From positions 1 through 44,133 of the forward strand of contig JAJYSU010000013.1 in NCBI GenBank assembly GCA_021793395.1: a stretch of DNA of 44,133 nucleotides, read 5' to 3'. The first letter of the stretch is position 1; each line of letters starts with the position of its first letter. Of the stretch, positions 35,272 to 43,132 are shown in pieces. The notes under the pieces were generated by a model. It did no database searches. It saw only the letters and a list, made by a program, of their open reading frames with translations, and was not told the origin of the DNA. A program made the translations under genes and the position numbers. Origin of the DNA: Actinomycetes bacterium (GTDB taxonomy: Bacteria > Actinomycetota > Acidimicrobiia > Acidimicrobiales > RAAP-2).

Positions 35272-35615
35272 TCGAAGAGGACGCCGCGGCGCCGACGCGT
35301 GGTCGTGGGGATTCGACGGAGACTCACTCGACGGAGGTGGTCGTCAACGCACTCGACTCGCGCACGTCGACTCCGTCCGTCGAGTGACGGGCCACGTCGC
35401 CGTGGACTACGTCGTCATGCGCACGTACGCACCCGCGCTGCGCTCTCGGAGCGTGACGGACGTTCGTCGTCGCGTGCGACTCCATGGTCTTCACGGCGCA
35501 CGGCACCCGTCGGGTGGGCCACGGCCGTGCCAGGAGTAGCCACCTCGATGACGCCCCGCCCTTCCTGAGAGAGGTGGTGACGTCATCGAGGGATGACCCA
35601 ACCGACTCGCGCGGT
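35272..35615. other. intergenic region between argF and hsp20
   Basis: About 340 bp between the ends of two convergent genes. Apart from the inverted repeat at 35543-35591 nothing gene-like was recognised; frames are Arg/Thr/Ser-rich. Confidence 0.5.
35543..35591. repeat. 10-bp inverted repeat downstream of hsp20
   Basis: CCTCGATGAC (35543-35552) pairs with GTCATCGAGG (35582-35591), loop 29 nt. It lies 25 nt past the hsp20 stop and may act as an intrinsic terminator stem between hsp20 and argF, though no T run follows. The right arm overlaps an 8-bp TGACGTCA palindrome. Confidence 0.45.
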
Positions 35616-36047
35616 TCACCCGTGCGAGATTGCTACCTTCGCGGGAGCAGCCGTTGGTTTCTGAGGGTTAGGAATATGCACCTCCAGAATCCCGTCCCGG
35701 TAGGAGGCCGACACCGCCGCCGGATCCGCACCCTCGGGTAGGGCGATCTCGCGAGTGAACTCGCCGTAGCGAAACTCACTGCGATATCCCGATCCGTTAG
35801 TGTGCTTGGTCCGCTGCTCGCGGTGAGCGTGGATTCGCACCAGACCATCCTCGATCGTGATGTCCACGTCCTTGTCGGGGTCGACGCCGGGAATCTCCGC
35901 GCGAACGATGATCGTGTCATTGTCGCGCGACTCCTCCACCGGGAGCCAGCCGTCGCTCTCGTCGGTCTCGAAGAACCGACGCCAACGGTCGGCTAGCGGG
36001 AAACTGCTCCACTCCACCGGTGACGCGCGATGTAGGACAACAGCCAT
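35616..36047 (-). CDS. Hsp20/alpha-crystallin small heat-shock protein
   Basis: 143 aa from ATG 36047 (AAGGAG six bases upstream; the longer frame to 36074 ignores this site). The alpha-crystallin domain covers about residues 38-135: IIVRAEIPGVDPDKDVDITIEDG, a TREIALPEGADPAAVSASYRDGIL strand block, LEVHIPNPQK with an I-x-I/V-like tail. Forms oligomers that hold unfolding proteins. It is divergent from a universal stress protein gene with 172 bp between; neither CIRCE nor an HspR HAIR motif was found there. Confidence 0.9.
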   Translation of the reverse strand: MAVVLHRASPVEWSSFPLADRWRRFFETDESDGWLPVEESRDNDTIIVRAEIPGVDPDKDVDITIEDGLVRIHAHREQRTKHTNGSGYRSEFRYGEFTREIALPEGADPAAVSASYRDGILEVHIPNPQKPTAAPAKVAISHG

Positions 36048-36219
36048 GATGCTCTCCTTGGCGAACTGTCGCACTAGCAGGCCGCCACGTCCAGTATTGG
36101 TCGGCGCTCGACGATTCTCTAGAGCCGTAAGTCACTTCTGGGCTCGAACCTCGGCCACGACGGAAGGGCTTCGGTAGGGTGGAAGCGAACGCTGAAGAGC
36201 GTCGCGACGGGAGGTGGGT

Positions 36220-36672
36220 ATGACGACGGCAGCGACCGCGCCGCGCATCGTGGTGGGCATTGATGGCTCCTCTGACTCGTTGGTGGCCCTGGAGTGGGCG
36301 GCGCGTCAGGCGGAGCTGACGGGGTCGACGCTCGAGGTGGTCACGACCTGGGAGTGGCCTAACACCTACGGCGTACCGTTCTCTCTGCCGGAAGAGTACG
36401 ACCCCGACGCTGACGCTCGCGGTGTCCTCGAACAGGCCGTGGCGCCGGTTCACTCCGCGCACCCCTCGGTCACGATTCAGGCCAGCGCCGTGAAGGGGCC
36501 ACCGGCACCGACTCTGGTCGACTTGTCGCAGGGGGCCGACCTGCTCGTCGTGGGCAGCCGGGGCCACGGGGAGTTCACGGGGATGCTGATCGGATCGGTG
36601 AGTAATCACTGCGTGAGCCACGCTCACTGCTCGGTCGTCGTCGTTCGTCCGCCCGCCGACGTGAGTCACTGA
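36220..36672 (+). CDS. universal stress protein (UspA family)
   Basis: 150 aa from ATG 36220, with GGGAGG 5 nt upstream (preferred to GTG 36214). VGIDGSSDSLVALEWAARQAELTG carries the ATP-contacting Asp and VVGSRGHGEFTGMLIGSVS the G-2x-G-9x-G-S nucleotide motif, so an ATP-binding Usp. It lies divergent from hsp20, suggesting a shared stress-responsive control region at 36048-36219. A clear intrinsic terminator follows at 36688. Confidence 0.9.
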   Translation: MTTAATAPRIVVGIDGSSDSLVALEWAARQAELTGSTLEVVTTWEWPNTYGVPFSLPEEYDPDADARGVLEQAVAPVHSAHPSVTIQASAVKGPPAPTLVDLSQGADLLVVGSRGHGEFTGMLIGSVSNHCVSHAHCSVVVVRPPADVSH

Positions 36673-36687
36673 CGAGTTGAGCACGTT

Positions 36688-36708
36688 AACCACGATCGGG
36701 TGGTTTTC
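36688..36708 (+). terminator. intrinsic terminator of the usp gene
   Basis: AACCAC-GATCGG-GTGGTT, a perfect 6-bp stem with 6-nt loop, runs straight into TTTT at 36704-36707, 15 nt after the usp stop. Confidence 0.65.
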
Positions 36709-37113
36709 CGTGATGACGTCACGGTGACGGTCGTGGCCGTGCGACCGGCGTTGGATTGAGACGCTCGCCACCTCGACCCGTTCGCAACAGCACGAGGGCG
36801 ACGGACTCGATCGAGTAGGACGGGCATCGCCGGGTTGACGGCCGAGCTGTTCGACACGTCGCGCGAGACGAGTGGCGGCGCGACGACTCACCAGACCGTT
36901 GCTGAAGCGGGCGTCGACCGAGGTGACGAATAGGACGTCGTGGTCATGGACCGACGCCGTCTCCTCTCGGGTGCCTCCTTTTCACCGTCGGCTGATGAGC
37001 CGTGTCATCGTGACGGACGTCAGGTGATGCGACGGCCGGGACTGTGGACCGTGTCGTGTCGAGTCGTGGCGGGGGATTCGTTAGGTGGTGGGAGCTGGAT
37101 CTCGCACATTATC
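36709..37113. other. intergenic sequence, no gene recognised
   Basis: About 400 bp after the usp terminator. Frames are short and Arg-rich. It includes one TGACGTCA palindrome (36713-36720). Nothing else was identified. Confidence 0.45.
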
Positions 37114-37175
37114 TGTGGAGAACTTGTCGGTATGTGGTGAAAAATGACGTCAGTGGAGGAGAATTCGGTGGATAA
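37114..37175 (+). repeat. spaced direct repeats TGTGG-NN-AA (DnaA-box- or iteron-like array)
   Basis: Four same-direction 9-mers: TGTGGAGAA at 37114, TGTGGTGAA at 37133, AGTGGAGGA at 37152 and GGTGGATAA at 37167, spaced 19, 19 and 15 bp. The first and last differ by one base from the DnaA-box form TGTGGATAA. They sit in the most A/T-rich part of the locus, and a TGACGTCA palindrome (37144) lies between. No dnaA, dnaN or rep gene is nearby, so the binding protein is unknown. Confidence 0.4.
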
Positions 37176-37184
37176 ATAGCCCGA

Positions 37185-37500
37185 ACATGGGTAAAAGTCT
37201 GTGGGCGCGAGATTTCTAGTGGCGCTGGTTCTAGTGACCTGGCACAGTGTCACTCGTAGTCCACGTAGTACCGGTCGACGATCGGCGAAACCGAAAGGGG
37301 ACACCGACGGAGGGGTGAGGGACCTCGCAAGAGGGAGAGAACCCCCACCGGGTCGCGGAGTTCGGTCCGCGGCTCGCACGACGAATGACGTGGAGTACCC
37401 GCCATCGCGCGGTGGTCTGTCCGACACGGGCCGACGGGCGATGTGCCTCGGAAACCCCGAGGGGCTGGCGAGTTTCGACTCACTGGTCACTCGGGGTTTT
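37185..37500 (+). ncRNA. candidate structured non-coding RNA
   Basis: No protein-like frame is present, but a row of hairpins is: GGGGT/ACCCC (37312-37316 with 37341-37345) enclosing CCTC-GCAA-GAGG with a GNRA loop (37323-37334); CGCGGA-GTTCGG-TCCGCG (37354-37371); CCTCGG-AAACC-CCGAGG (37446-37462); and a long final hairpin with UUCG cap (37453-37498) ending in TTTT. The third and last compete for the same bases, as in an attenuator. No match to RNase P, tmRNA, SRP or common riboswitches is apparent. A GATAAAT stretch at 37171 could serve as -10. Strand and boundaries are guesses. Confidence 0.3.
37453..37500. terminator. long hairpin, probable bidirectional terminator
   Basis: AACCCCGAG (37453-37461) and CTCGGGGTT (37490-37498) are perfect 9-bp arms; the loop contains GAGT-TTCG-ACTC, a UUCG-capped inner stem. 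Four T follow on the plus strand, three on the minus. It ends 14 nt before the SRAP stop and so can terminate SRAP on the minus strand and any plus-strand transcript from the left. Confidence 0.6.
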
Positions 37501-37513
37501 CGGCTGTTCGGGA

Positions 37514-38221
37514 TCAGAGGAGGGTCGTCGGCTCACTCGGCTCGATCAGTTGTGGCCCATCGTGCCGTGGCGAACCTACGTCACGGCCCACCGGGTAGTG
37601 GGCGAGGGTTCCCGCGGGGGAGGGGTTCAGGAGACGATGTCGCTCGGCCGAATCGTGGTGAGCGACATCGAGCCAGGGAGTTACGTCGTCGAGTTCGAGG
37701 ATGACGGGCATACGGTCGTGCAGGTCGTCCATGTCGTTGCTCGGCGTGGTCGTGATAACGGTGCAGGTCGCGACGGGCGGGCTCGTCTCACCCCCGGCGG
37801 GATCGTGCCAGTGCTCCCAGAGACCAGCCAGGAGCAGAGGACTCCCGTCAGTGCGGTGGAAGTAGTGGGGCTGTCTCACCCCCGGCGTGCGGTGGTCCCA
37901 CTCGTAGAAGCCGTCGACCGGGACCACGCACGGACGCCGGGCGAAGGCGCTGCGAAAGGAGGGCTTTTCGGCCACCGTTTCGGCGCGGGCGTTGAAGAGA
38001 CGGTTGGCGACGGACGCCTCCTTGGCCCATCCCGGGATGAGACCCCACCAGTAGTGGTCGAGGACGCGGTTTTCGTTACGCCACACCGCGGCGACGAGTT
38101 GCCGGCGGGGTCCGATATTCCAGCTCGGATGGCCGTCGGGGTCCACGCCCGCGGCGAGTGCGGCGTCGAGGAATCGCGCGAGACGAGCGGGAGGGGTGAA
38201 GAGAGCGACACGACCACACAC
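37514..38221 (-). CDS. SOS response-associated peptidase (SRAP/YedK/HMCES family)
   Basis: 235 aa. SRAP proteins cross-link through Cys2 to abasic sites in single-stranded DNA and shield them from error-prone bypass. All key residues are visible: the MCGR start with Cys2 free after Met removal, Asn78 in NARAE, Glu107 in GFYEW and His168 in LHDRMPVIL; WWGLIPGWAK is also family-typical. GTG start without a strong Shine-Dalgarno. It diverges from imuA and its start lies 49 nt from the LexA box, so both directions should be SOS-induced. Confidence 0.93.
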   Translation of the reverse strand: MCGRVALFTPPARLARFLDAALAAGVDPDGHPSWNIGPRRQLVAAVWRNENRVLDHYWWGLIPGWAKEASVANRLFNARAETVAEKPSFRSAFARRPCVVPVDGFYEWDHRTPGVRQPHYFHRTDGSPLLLAGLWEHWHDPAGGETSPPVATCTVITTTPSNDMDDLHDRMPVILELDDVTPWLDVAHHDSAERHRLLNPSPAGTLAHYPVGRDVGSPRHDGPQLIEPSEPTTLL

Positions 38222-38269
38222 GGGTACATTCTGGCCGCTGGCGTGGGGGTTGGAGTGTGGCTACTCTTA

Positions 38270-38283
38270 CGAACATATGTTCG
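38270..38283. promoter_or_regulatory. LexA (SOS) box
   Basis: CGAACATATGTTCG is a perfect 14-bp palindrome matching the Gram-positive/actinobacterial LexA site CGAAC-N4-GTTCG. It lies between SRAP and imuA and overlaps the proposed imuA start codon (ATG 38277-38279). A TACTCT hexamer at 38262-38267 could be the -10 of a leaderless imuA transcript starting inside the box. Confidence 0.88.
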
Positions 38284-38936
38284 CTTTTTCATCGACTCGT
38301 CCTCCACTGCCCACCGACGTGGCGGCGATGTTGCGCCCGATTACTCTCGCCACGACTCGCCGACTTCCCCTCGCCGACCCCTGGTGCACGATGGTCCCCG
38401 GAGGGACTCTGCGCCGGGGGTCGACCGTGACGGTGCAAGCTCCCGCCGGCTCAGGGGGACTCAGCCTCGCGTTGAGTCTGTTGGGCGCGGCGAGCGTGGC
38501 GGGTCACTGGGTTGGGGTGGTGGGGATCGACGACCCGGGTGTCGTGGCGATGGGGGACCTTGGGGTGGACTTGCGGCGCGTACTCTTCGTGCCGCGGCCG
38601 CGCGGTGCGTGGGCCGAGTCCACGGCGGATCTGCTCGACGGGGTGGATCTGCTCGTCGTGCGTCCGCCCACTCGGACGTCACGTTCTCTGGCGCGACGCG
38701 TGATGGATCGTGCGCGCGAGCGCGGCGTCGTTCTCATCGCCCTCGGTGAGTCGACTGCGCCGTGGCCGCTGCCGGCGGATCTCTCCTTTACCGTGACCGC
38801 GACGCGGTGGCGCACGTCGTCGCAGCTCGATGCGCGGTATCTCACGGTACGCGTCGCCGGACGCGGTGAGGCGTCGCGCACGGGGGAGCGGGTCGTGCTG
38901 TTGCCGGATCACCGGGGACGAGCGGCGGCGTCGTAG
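38277..38936 (+). CDS. imuA: ImuA'-like mutasome protein
   Basis: 219 aa from the ATG inside the LexA box; ATG 38328 is the alternative, and neither has a Shine-Dalgarno site, which suits a leaderless message. The RecA-like core is degenerate: VPGGTLRRGSTVTV then QAPAGSGGLSLALSLLGAA in the place of a Walker A, no full GKT/S, and LLDGVDLLVVRPP in the Walker B position. ImuA' in mycobacteria works with ImuB and DnaE2 in damage-induced mutagenesis. imuB follows directly (the TAG and ATG adjoin). Confidence 0.82.
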   Translation: MFAFSSTRPPLPTDVAAMLRPITLATTRRLPLADPWCTMVPGGTLRRGSTVTVQAPAGSGGLSLALSLLGAASVAGHWVGVVGIDDPGVVAMGDLGVDLRRVLFVPRPRGAWAESTADLLDGVDLLVVRPPTRTSRSLARRVMDRARERGVVLIALGESTAPWPLPADLSFTVTATRWRTSSQLDARYLTVRVAGRGEASRTGERVVLLPDHRGRAAAS

Positions 38937-40016
38937 ATGGAGCGGCTCCTCGCCCTGTGGGTCGAGGCTCTCGCCTACGAGACTCCCGACGGTCCGACGT
39001 CGCGGGAGTACCTGGCTCTCCTCGACGCACTCAGTGTGTTCTGCCCTTTCACCGAGCCGGTGCGGTGGGGCTGGTTCATCCTGCCGGTACGGGCGCCGAG
39101 CCGGTTGCTCGGTGGTGAGACGGCGGTGCTCGACGCCGCGCGCACGCTGGTGCGCGACGTGACGGGTCGAGAGGTCGCACTCGGGGTCGCCGACGGTCTC
39201 TTTTGCGCCGAACAGGCCACCCGTCGGGGGGTGGTACTCGCCCCGGGCGCCACGGATGACTTTCGCCGGTCGTTACCTCTCGACGCGCTGGGACGTCGTG
39301 ATCTCGCGACGACGGGTCATCGGCTGGGAGTGCACACGGTGGGGGACTTCGCCGACCTGGCGCGGGCGCGAGTGGCGGAGCGCTTCGATCGAGCCGCGCT
39401 GGTTCTGCACCAGGTAGCGCGCGGAGAGATCGCCGAGTTGCCGGGCCAACGCGACGGGCGTCTCGCCGCGCGCGTGCGCGAGCTGCGCGGAGAGGTGGCA
39501 GTGCGTGACGAGCAGCGTGGTTTCTTTGGCTCGCGTGGTGCGGGGGACGAGCGTGCCACCGCCGCGGTGCAACGGGTGCGTCACCGTCTCGGCGGTGGCG
39601 GGGTGATGGTGGCGCACCTGCACGGCGGACGCACCCCCCAGGATCGCGCCGCGCTGGTCCCCTGGGGCGCGCCGACGCCGTCGTCGTGCGATGATGCCCC
39701 GTGGCCGGGGCGTCTGCGGGCGCCGGCACCCGTGATTACTCTGGCTCACCCGGTAGGTGTGGGTGTACGTGACGTCACCGGCGCGCCGGTACGTGTTGAG
39801 TCGCGGGGGTTGTTGAGCGCCGCGCCGGACACGGTGGTGTGGTCGGCGCGTACGAGTCGATCGGTGACGTGGTACGCGGGTCCCTGGCCGACGGTCGAAC
39901 GGTGGTGGACGGTACCGCGGCGTCGCGCGCACGTTCAGGTGGTGTTGGTCACGGGCGAGGCGCTACTGCTCGCGGCCGAATTACGACGTTGGTGGCTCGT
40001 GGGGATTTACGACTGA
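38937..40016 (+). CDS. imuB: ImuB, reduced Y-family polymerase-like protein
   Basis: 359 aa against about 520 in mycobacterial ImuB. Recognisable parts: start of the palm (MERLLALWVEAL), then a shortcut to the YLALLDALSVFCPF/LPVRAPSRLLGGE palm segment, VALGVADGLFCAEQA, and the helix-hairpin-helix thumb (LATTGHRLGVHTVGDFADLARARVAERF). The roughly 100-residue little finger expected next is missing: the chain goes from about residue 185 straight to QRGFFG (193-198), which sits where other ImuB proteins have the beta-clamp motif QLPLWG. A C-terminal domain follows (residues about 200-359; VPRRRAHVQVVL, LRRWWLVGIYD). The catalytic acidic residues of Y-polymerases are not seen, as is normal for ImuB. 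Its stop overlaps dnaE2 (TGATG). Confidence 0.85.
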   Translation: MERLLALWVEALAYETPDGPTSREYLALLDALSVFCPFTEPVRWGWFILPVRAPSRLLGGETAVLDAARTLVRDVTGREVALGVADGLFCAEQATRRGVVLAPGATDDFRRSLPLDALGRRDLATTGHRLGVHTVGDFADLARARVAERFDRAALVLHQVARGEIAELPGQRDGRLAARVRELRGEVAVRDEQRGFFGSRGAGDERATAAVQRVRHRLGGGGVMVAHLHGGRTPQDRAALVPWGAPTPSSCDDAPWPGRLRAPAPVITLAHPVGVGVRDVTGAPVRVESRGLLSAAPDTVVWSARTSRSVTWYAGPWPTVERWWTVPRRRAHVQVVLVTGEALLLAAELRRWWLVGIYD

Positions 40017-43000
40017 TGACGAGTTACGTCGAGTTGCACGCCCACTCCGGCTTCAGCTTCCTTGACGGGGCGAGCGATCCCGAGGAGCTCGTGGTCGAGG
40101 CGAGTCGGCTCGGCCTCGCGGGACTGGCTCTCACCGATCACCACGGTCTCTACGGTGCGGTGCGCTTCGCCGAGGCCGCTCGGGCTGTGGCTCTGCCCAC
40201 CGTGTTCGGTAGCGAGATCACCCTCGGAGCCGACGATGATCGCGTGGGGGTGCGCGACCCCTCGGGTCGTCACCTCGTGGTGGTGGCACGCTCGCCCGAG
40301 GGGTACCGCCGCCTGTCCCACGTGCTCGGCGAGGCCCACCTGGCCCGGGGGGAGAAGGGGACGCCGCGAGTGACCCTCGAGGATCTCGCGCGTCACGCGG
40401 GCGACTGGCTCGTTCTGACGGGGTGCCGTAAGGGCCCGCTCACGCAGGCTCTGCTCGCGCAGGGACCGCGTGCGGCGGCTCGAGAGTTGGCGCTGTTGGT
40501 TGAGGTGTTCGGTCGTGAGAATGTGGCGGTCGAACTCTGGCACCACGGAGAGCCCGACGACACCGCGCGCAATGACGCGCTGGCTGAGTTGGCGGTGACG
40601 CACTTCGTCGACGTAGTGGCGACGGGCAACGTGCACTACGCCACACCTGACGCGTTCGCGCGTTCTCACGTGCTGTCGGCAATTCGCGCACGGCGCAGCC
40701 TCGACGAGATGGAGGGATGGCTCAGCGCGTCACCGTTGGCGCACTTGCGCGGCGACGCTGAGCAGCGCCGTCATTTCGCGCGGTGGCCGGGGGTGGTGGA
40801 TCGAGCGGGAGAGATTGGTCGCGAGGCTACTTTCGATCTGCGTCTAGTGGCGCCGAATCTCCCGCGGTTCCTTACGCCGAACGGCGTGTGCGAGCAGGAC
40901 TACCTTGAGGAGGTGGTCGCCCGCGGGGCCGCACAGCGCTACGGCTCGCGCGAGAGCGAGCGTGTGGCCGGGGCCTGGCGCCAGATCGATCACGAGTTGC
41001 GCGTTATTCGTGAGTTGGGCTTCGCTGGATACTTCTTGACGGTGTGGGACATCACCGAGTTCTGTCGTCGCGAGAACATCTACTGTCAGGGTCGCGGATC
41101 CGCGGCGAACTCCGCGGTGTGCTTCTCGCTGGGCATCACGAACGCTGACGCGGTGGCGTTGAATCTCTTTTTCGAGCGTTTTCTCTCGCCCGCGCGCGAC
41201 GGTCCCCCCGATATCGACGTCGATATCGAGTCGGGTCGGCGCGAGGACGTTATTCAGTACGTCTACGAGCGCTACGGGCGCCACCACGCTGCGCAGGTGG
41301 CGGCGGTCATCACCTACCGACCTCGTTCGGCGCACCGCGACGTGGCACGCGCCTTCGGATGGAGCGAGGACGAGATTGCCGCGGGTGGTCCGGCGGCCGA
41401 CGACGGTCGTGCCGCGCTGATTGACGCGGTGGCCGCGGAGCTGGTGGGTCGCCCGCGCCACTTGGGAATCCACTCGGCGGGAATGGTTCTCTGTGATCGA
41501 CCCGTGCTTGACGTCTGTCCGGTGGAGTGGGGACGCACGCCCGGACGCACGGTGCTGCAGTGGGACAAGGATGACTGTGCGGCGAGTGGTTTCGTCAAGT
41601 TCGATCTGCTGGGGCTGGGCATGCTGGATGCTCTGCACCGCGCGGTGGACGTGGTGGCGGCCTTCCACGGGGTGACCCTGGACCTGGCCACGCTGCCTCA
41701 GGAGCCGGCGGTGTACGACCTTCTTAGCGAGGCGGACACGGTAGGGGTTTTTCAGGTCGAGTCGCGCGCGCAGATGGCGACCCTGCCGCGAATGCAGCCG
41801 CGGTGCTTCTACGACCTCGTGATCGAGGTAGCCCTCATCCGTCCTGGTCCCATTCAGGGGCGCGCCGTCAACCCCTACCTGCGTCGACGGCGAGGTGAGG
41901 AGTCGGTGGCCTACCCTCACCCCCGGCTCGAGCCCATTTTGCGTCGTACCTTGGGCGTTCCCCTGTTCCAGGAGCAACTGATGGAGATGGCCGTGGCGAT
42001 CGCGGGGTTCTCGCCCACCGAGGCGGATGAGTTGCGTCAGGCCATGGCCGCTAAGCGCTCGGAGTTGCGCATGCTGCGTCTAAAGAGTCGCCTCTACGCC
42101 GGGATGGCGGCCAACGGTATTACGGGCGAGACGGCCGATCAACTCTTCGACGCGCTCGCGGCCTTCGCGAACTTCGGATTCCCCGAGTCGCACGCGGCCT
42201 CCTTCGCGCACTTGGTGTACTGCTCGGCGTGGATCAAGTACCACTATCCGGCGGCGTTCCTCGTCGCGCTACTGAACGCTCAGCCGCTCGGGTTCTGGTC
42301 GCCCCAGAGTCTGGTCGCCGACGCGCAACGTCACGGTGTCGTGGTGCGCCGACCCGACGTGAACGCGTCGGGGGTGGGCGCGACTGTGGAGGGGGACTCC
42401 ACGCACCCCGACGTGCGCCTGGGCCTGGCGTCGGTGCACACGGTGGGCGAGGAACTCGCGTCGCGCCTGGTGGCGGGCGCGCCCTGGTCGGGCGCGACCG
42501 ACCTCGTCCGGCGCGGGGGATGCCGGCAGCACCACCTCGAGGCGTTGGCGGTGGCGGGGGCGATGGACTGCTTCACGATGAATCGTCGAGCCAGCGTGTG
42601 GGTGGCTGGCGCGGCGGCGCAGGGTACCGCTGATCGTCTGGCCGGTGTCGTTACCGGACTCGATGTCCCGACGCTGGCGGTACCGGACGAACTCGAGCGG
42701 GTGGCCGACGATCTCTGGTCGCTCGGTCTCACTCCCGACGCGACCGCGATGGCGCTCGCGCGCGAGTCATTGGCGCGGCGAGGTGTGGTGTGCGCGACCA
42801 GTTTGGTCACGTGGGAGGGCGATCGGGTCACGGTGGCCGGTGTGGTCACGCACCGCCAGCATCCCGAGACTGCCCGAGGGGCGGTGTTCCTCAATCTCGA
42901 GGACGAGACGGGGCACGTGAACGTGATCTTTTCGCGCGGAGCGTGGGTTCGCTGGGAGTCGGTGGCTCGCCACGCCCCGGCGCTGGTTGTACGCGGCGCC

Positions 43001-43093
43001 CTGCAGCGCGGTCAGGGAACCGTGGCGCTCGCGGCTGAGTTCGTGGAGCCCCTCGCACTCGGGGCGGCCGCGCGTGCGCGCGACTGGCGTTGA
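40016..43093 (+). CDS. dnaE2: error-prone DNA polymerase III alpha subunit DnaE2
   Basis: 1025 aa from ATG 40016 (the frame is open further 5' within imuB, but MTSYVELHAHSGFSFLDGAS is the usual DnaE2 start). PHP domain about 1-280 (LHAHSGFSFLDGA; LTDHHGLYGAVRFAEA), C-family polymerase core with GRGSAANSAVCFSLGIT and the catalytic aspartates in PPDIDVDIESGRRED, SEADTVGVFQVESRAQM, and a C-terminal OB fold (TVAGVVTHRQHPETARGAVFLNLED). Lacks the C-terminal tau/epsilon contact region of DnaE1, and its size fits DnaE2. Last gene of the LexA-controlled imuA-imuB-dnaE2 cassette; carries out mutagenic lesion bypass. Confidence 0.95.
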   Translation: MTSYVELHAHSGFSFLDGASDPEELVVEASRLGLAGLALTDHHGLYGAVRFAEAARAVALPTVFGSEITLGADDDRVGVRDPSGRHLVVVARSPEGYRRLSHVLGEAHLARGEKGTPRVTLEDLARHAGDWLVLTGCRKGPLTQALLAQGPRAAARELALLVEVFGRENVAVELWHHGEPDDTARNDALAELAVTHFVDVVATGNVHYATPDAFARSHVLSAIRARRSLDEMEGWLSASPLAHLRGDAEQRRHFARWPGVVDRAGEIGREATFDLRLVAPNLPRFLTPNGVCEQDYLEEVVARGAAQRYGSRESERVAGAWRQIDHELRVIRELGFAGYFLTVWDITEFCRRENIYCQGRGSAANSAVCFSLGITNADAVALNLFFERFLSPARDGPPDIDVDIESGRREDVIQYVYERYGRHHAAQVAAVITYRPRSAHRDVARAFGWSEDEIAAGGPAADDGRAALIDAVAAELVGRPRHLGIHSAGMVLCDRPVLDVCPVEWGRTPGRTVLQWDKDDCAASGFVKFDLLGLGMLDALHRAVDVVAAFHGVTLDLATLPQEPAVYDLLSEADTVGVFQVESRAQMATLPRMQPRCFYDLVIEVALIRPGPIQGRAVNPYLRRRRGEESVAYPHPRLEPILRRTLGVPLFQEQLMEMAVAIAGFSPTEADELRQAMAAKRSELRMLRLKSRLYAGMAANGITGETADQLFDALAAFANFGFPESHAASFAHLVYCSAWIKYHYPAAFLVALLNAQPLGFWSPQSLVADAQRHGVVVRRPDVNASGVGATVEGDSTHPDVRLGLASVHTVGEELASRLVAGAPWSGATDLVRRGGCRQHHLEALAVAGAMDCFTMNRRASVWVAGAAAQGTADRLAGVVTGLDVPTLAVPDELERVADDLWSLGLTPDATAMALARESLARRGVVCATSLVTWEGDRVTVAGVVTHRQHPETARGAVFLNLEDETGHVNVIFSRGAWVRWESVARHAPALVVRGALQRGQGTVALAAEFVEPLALGAAARARDWR

Positions 43094-43132
43094 TCACTCG
43101 GTCGTCGATGAACGTCGTGACGCCGGTCGGAT

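Noticed and set aside
37114..37175. Calling this a chromosomal origin of replication
   Set aside because: No dnaA, dnaN, gyrB or rpmH is adjacent and the boxes are imperfect and all in one direction; kept only as a repeat array.
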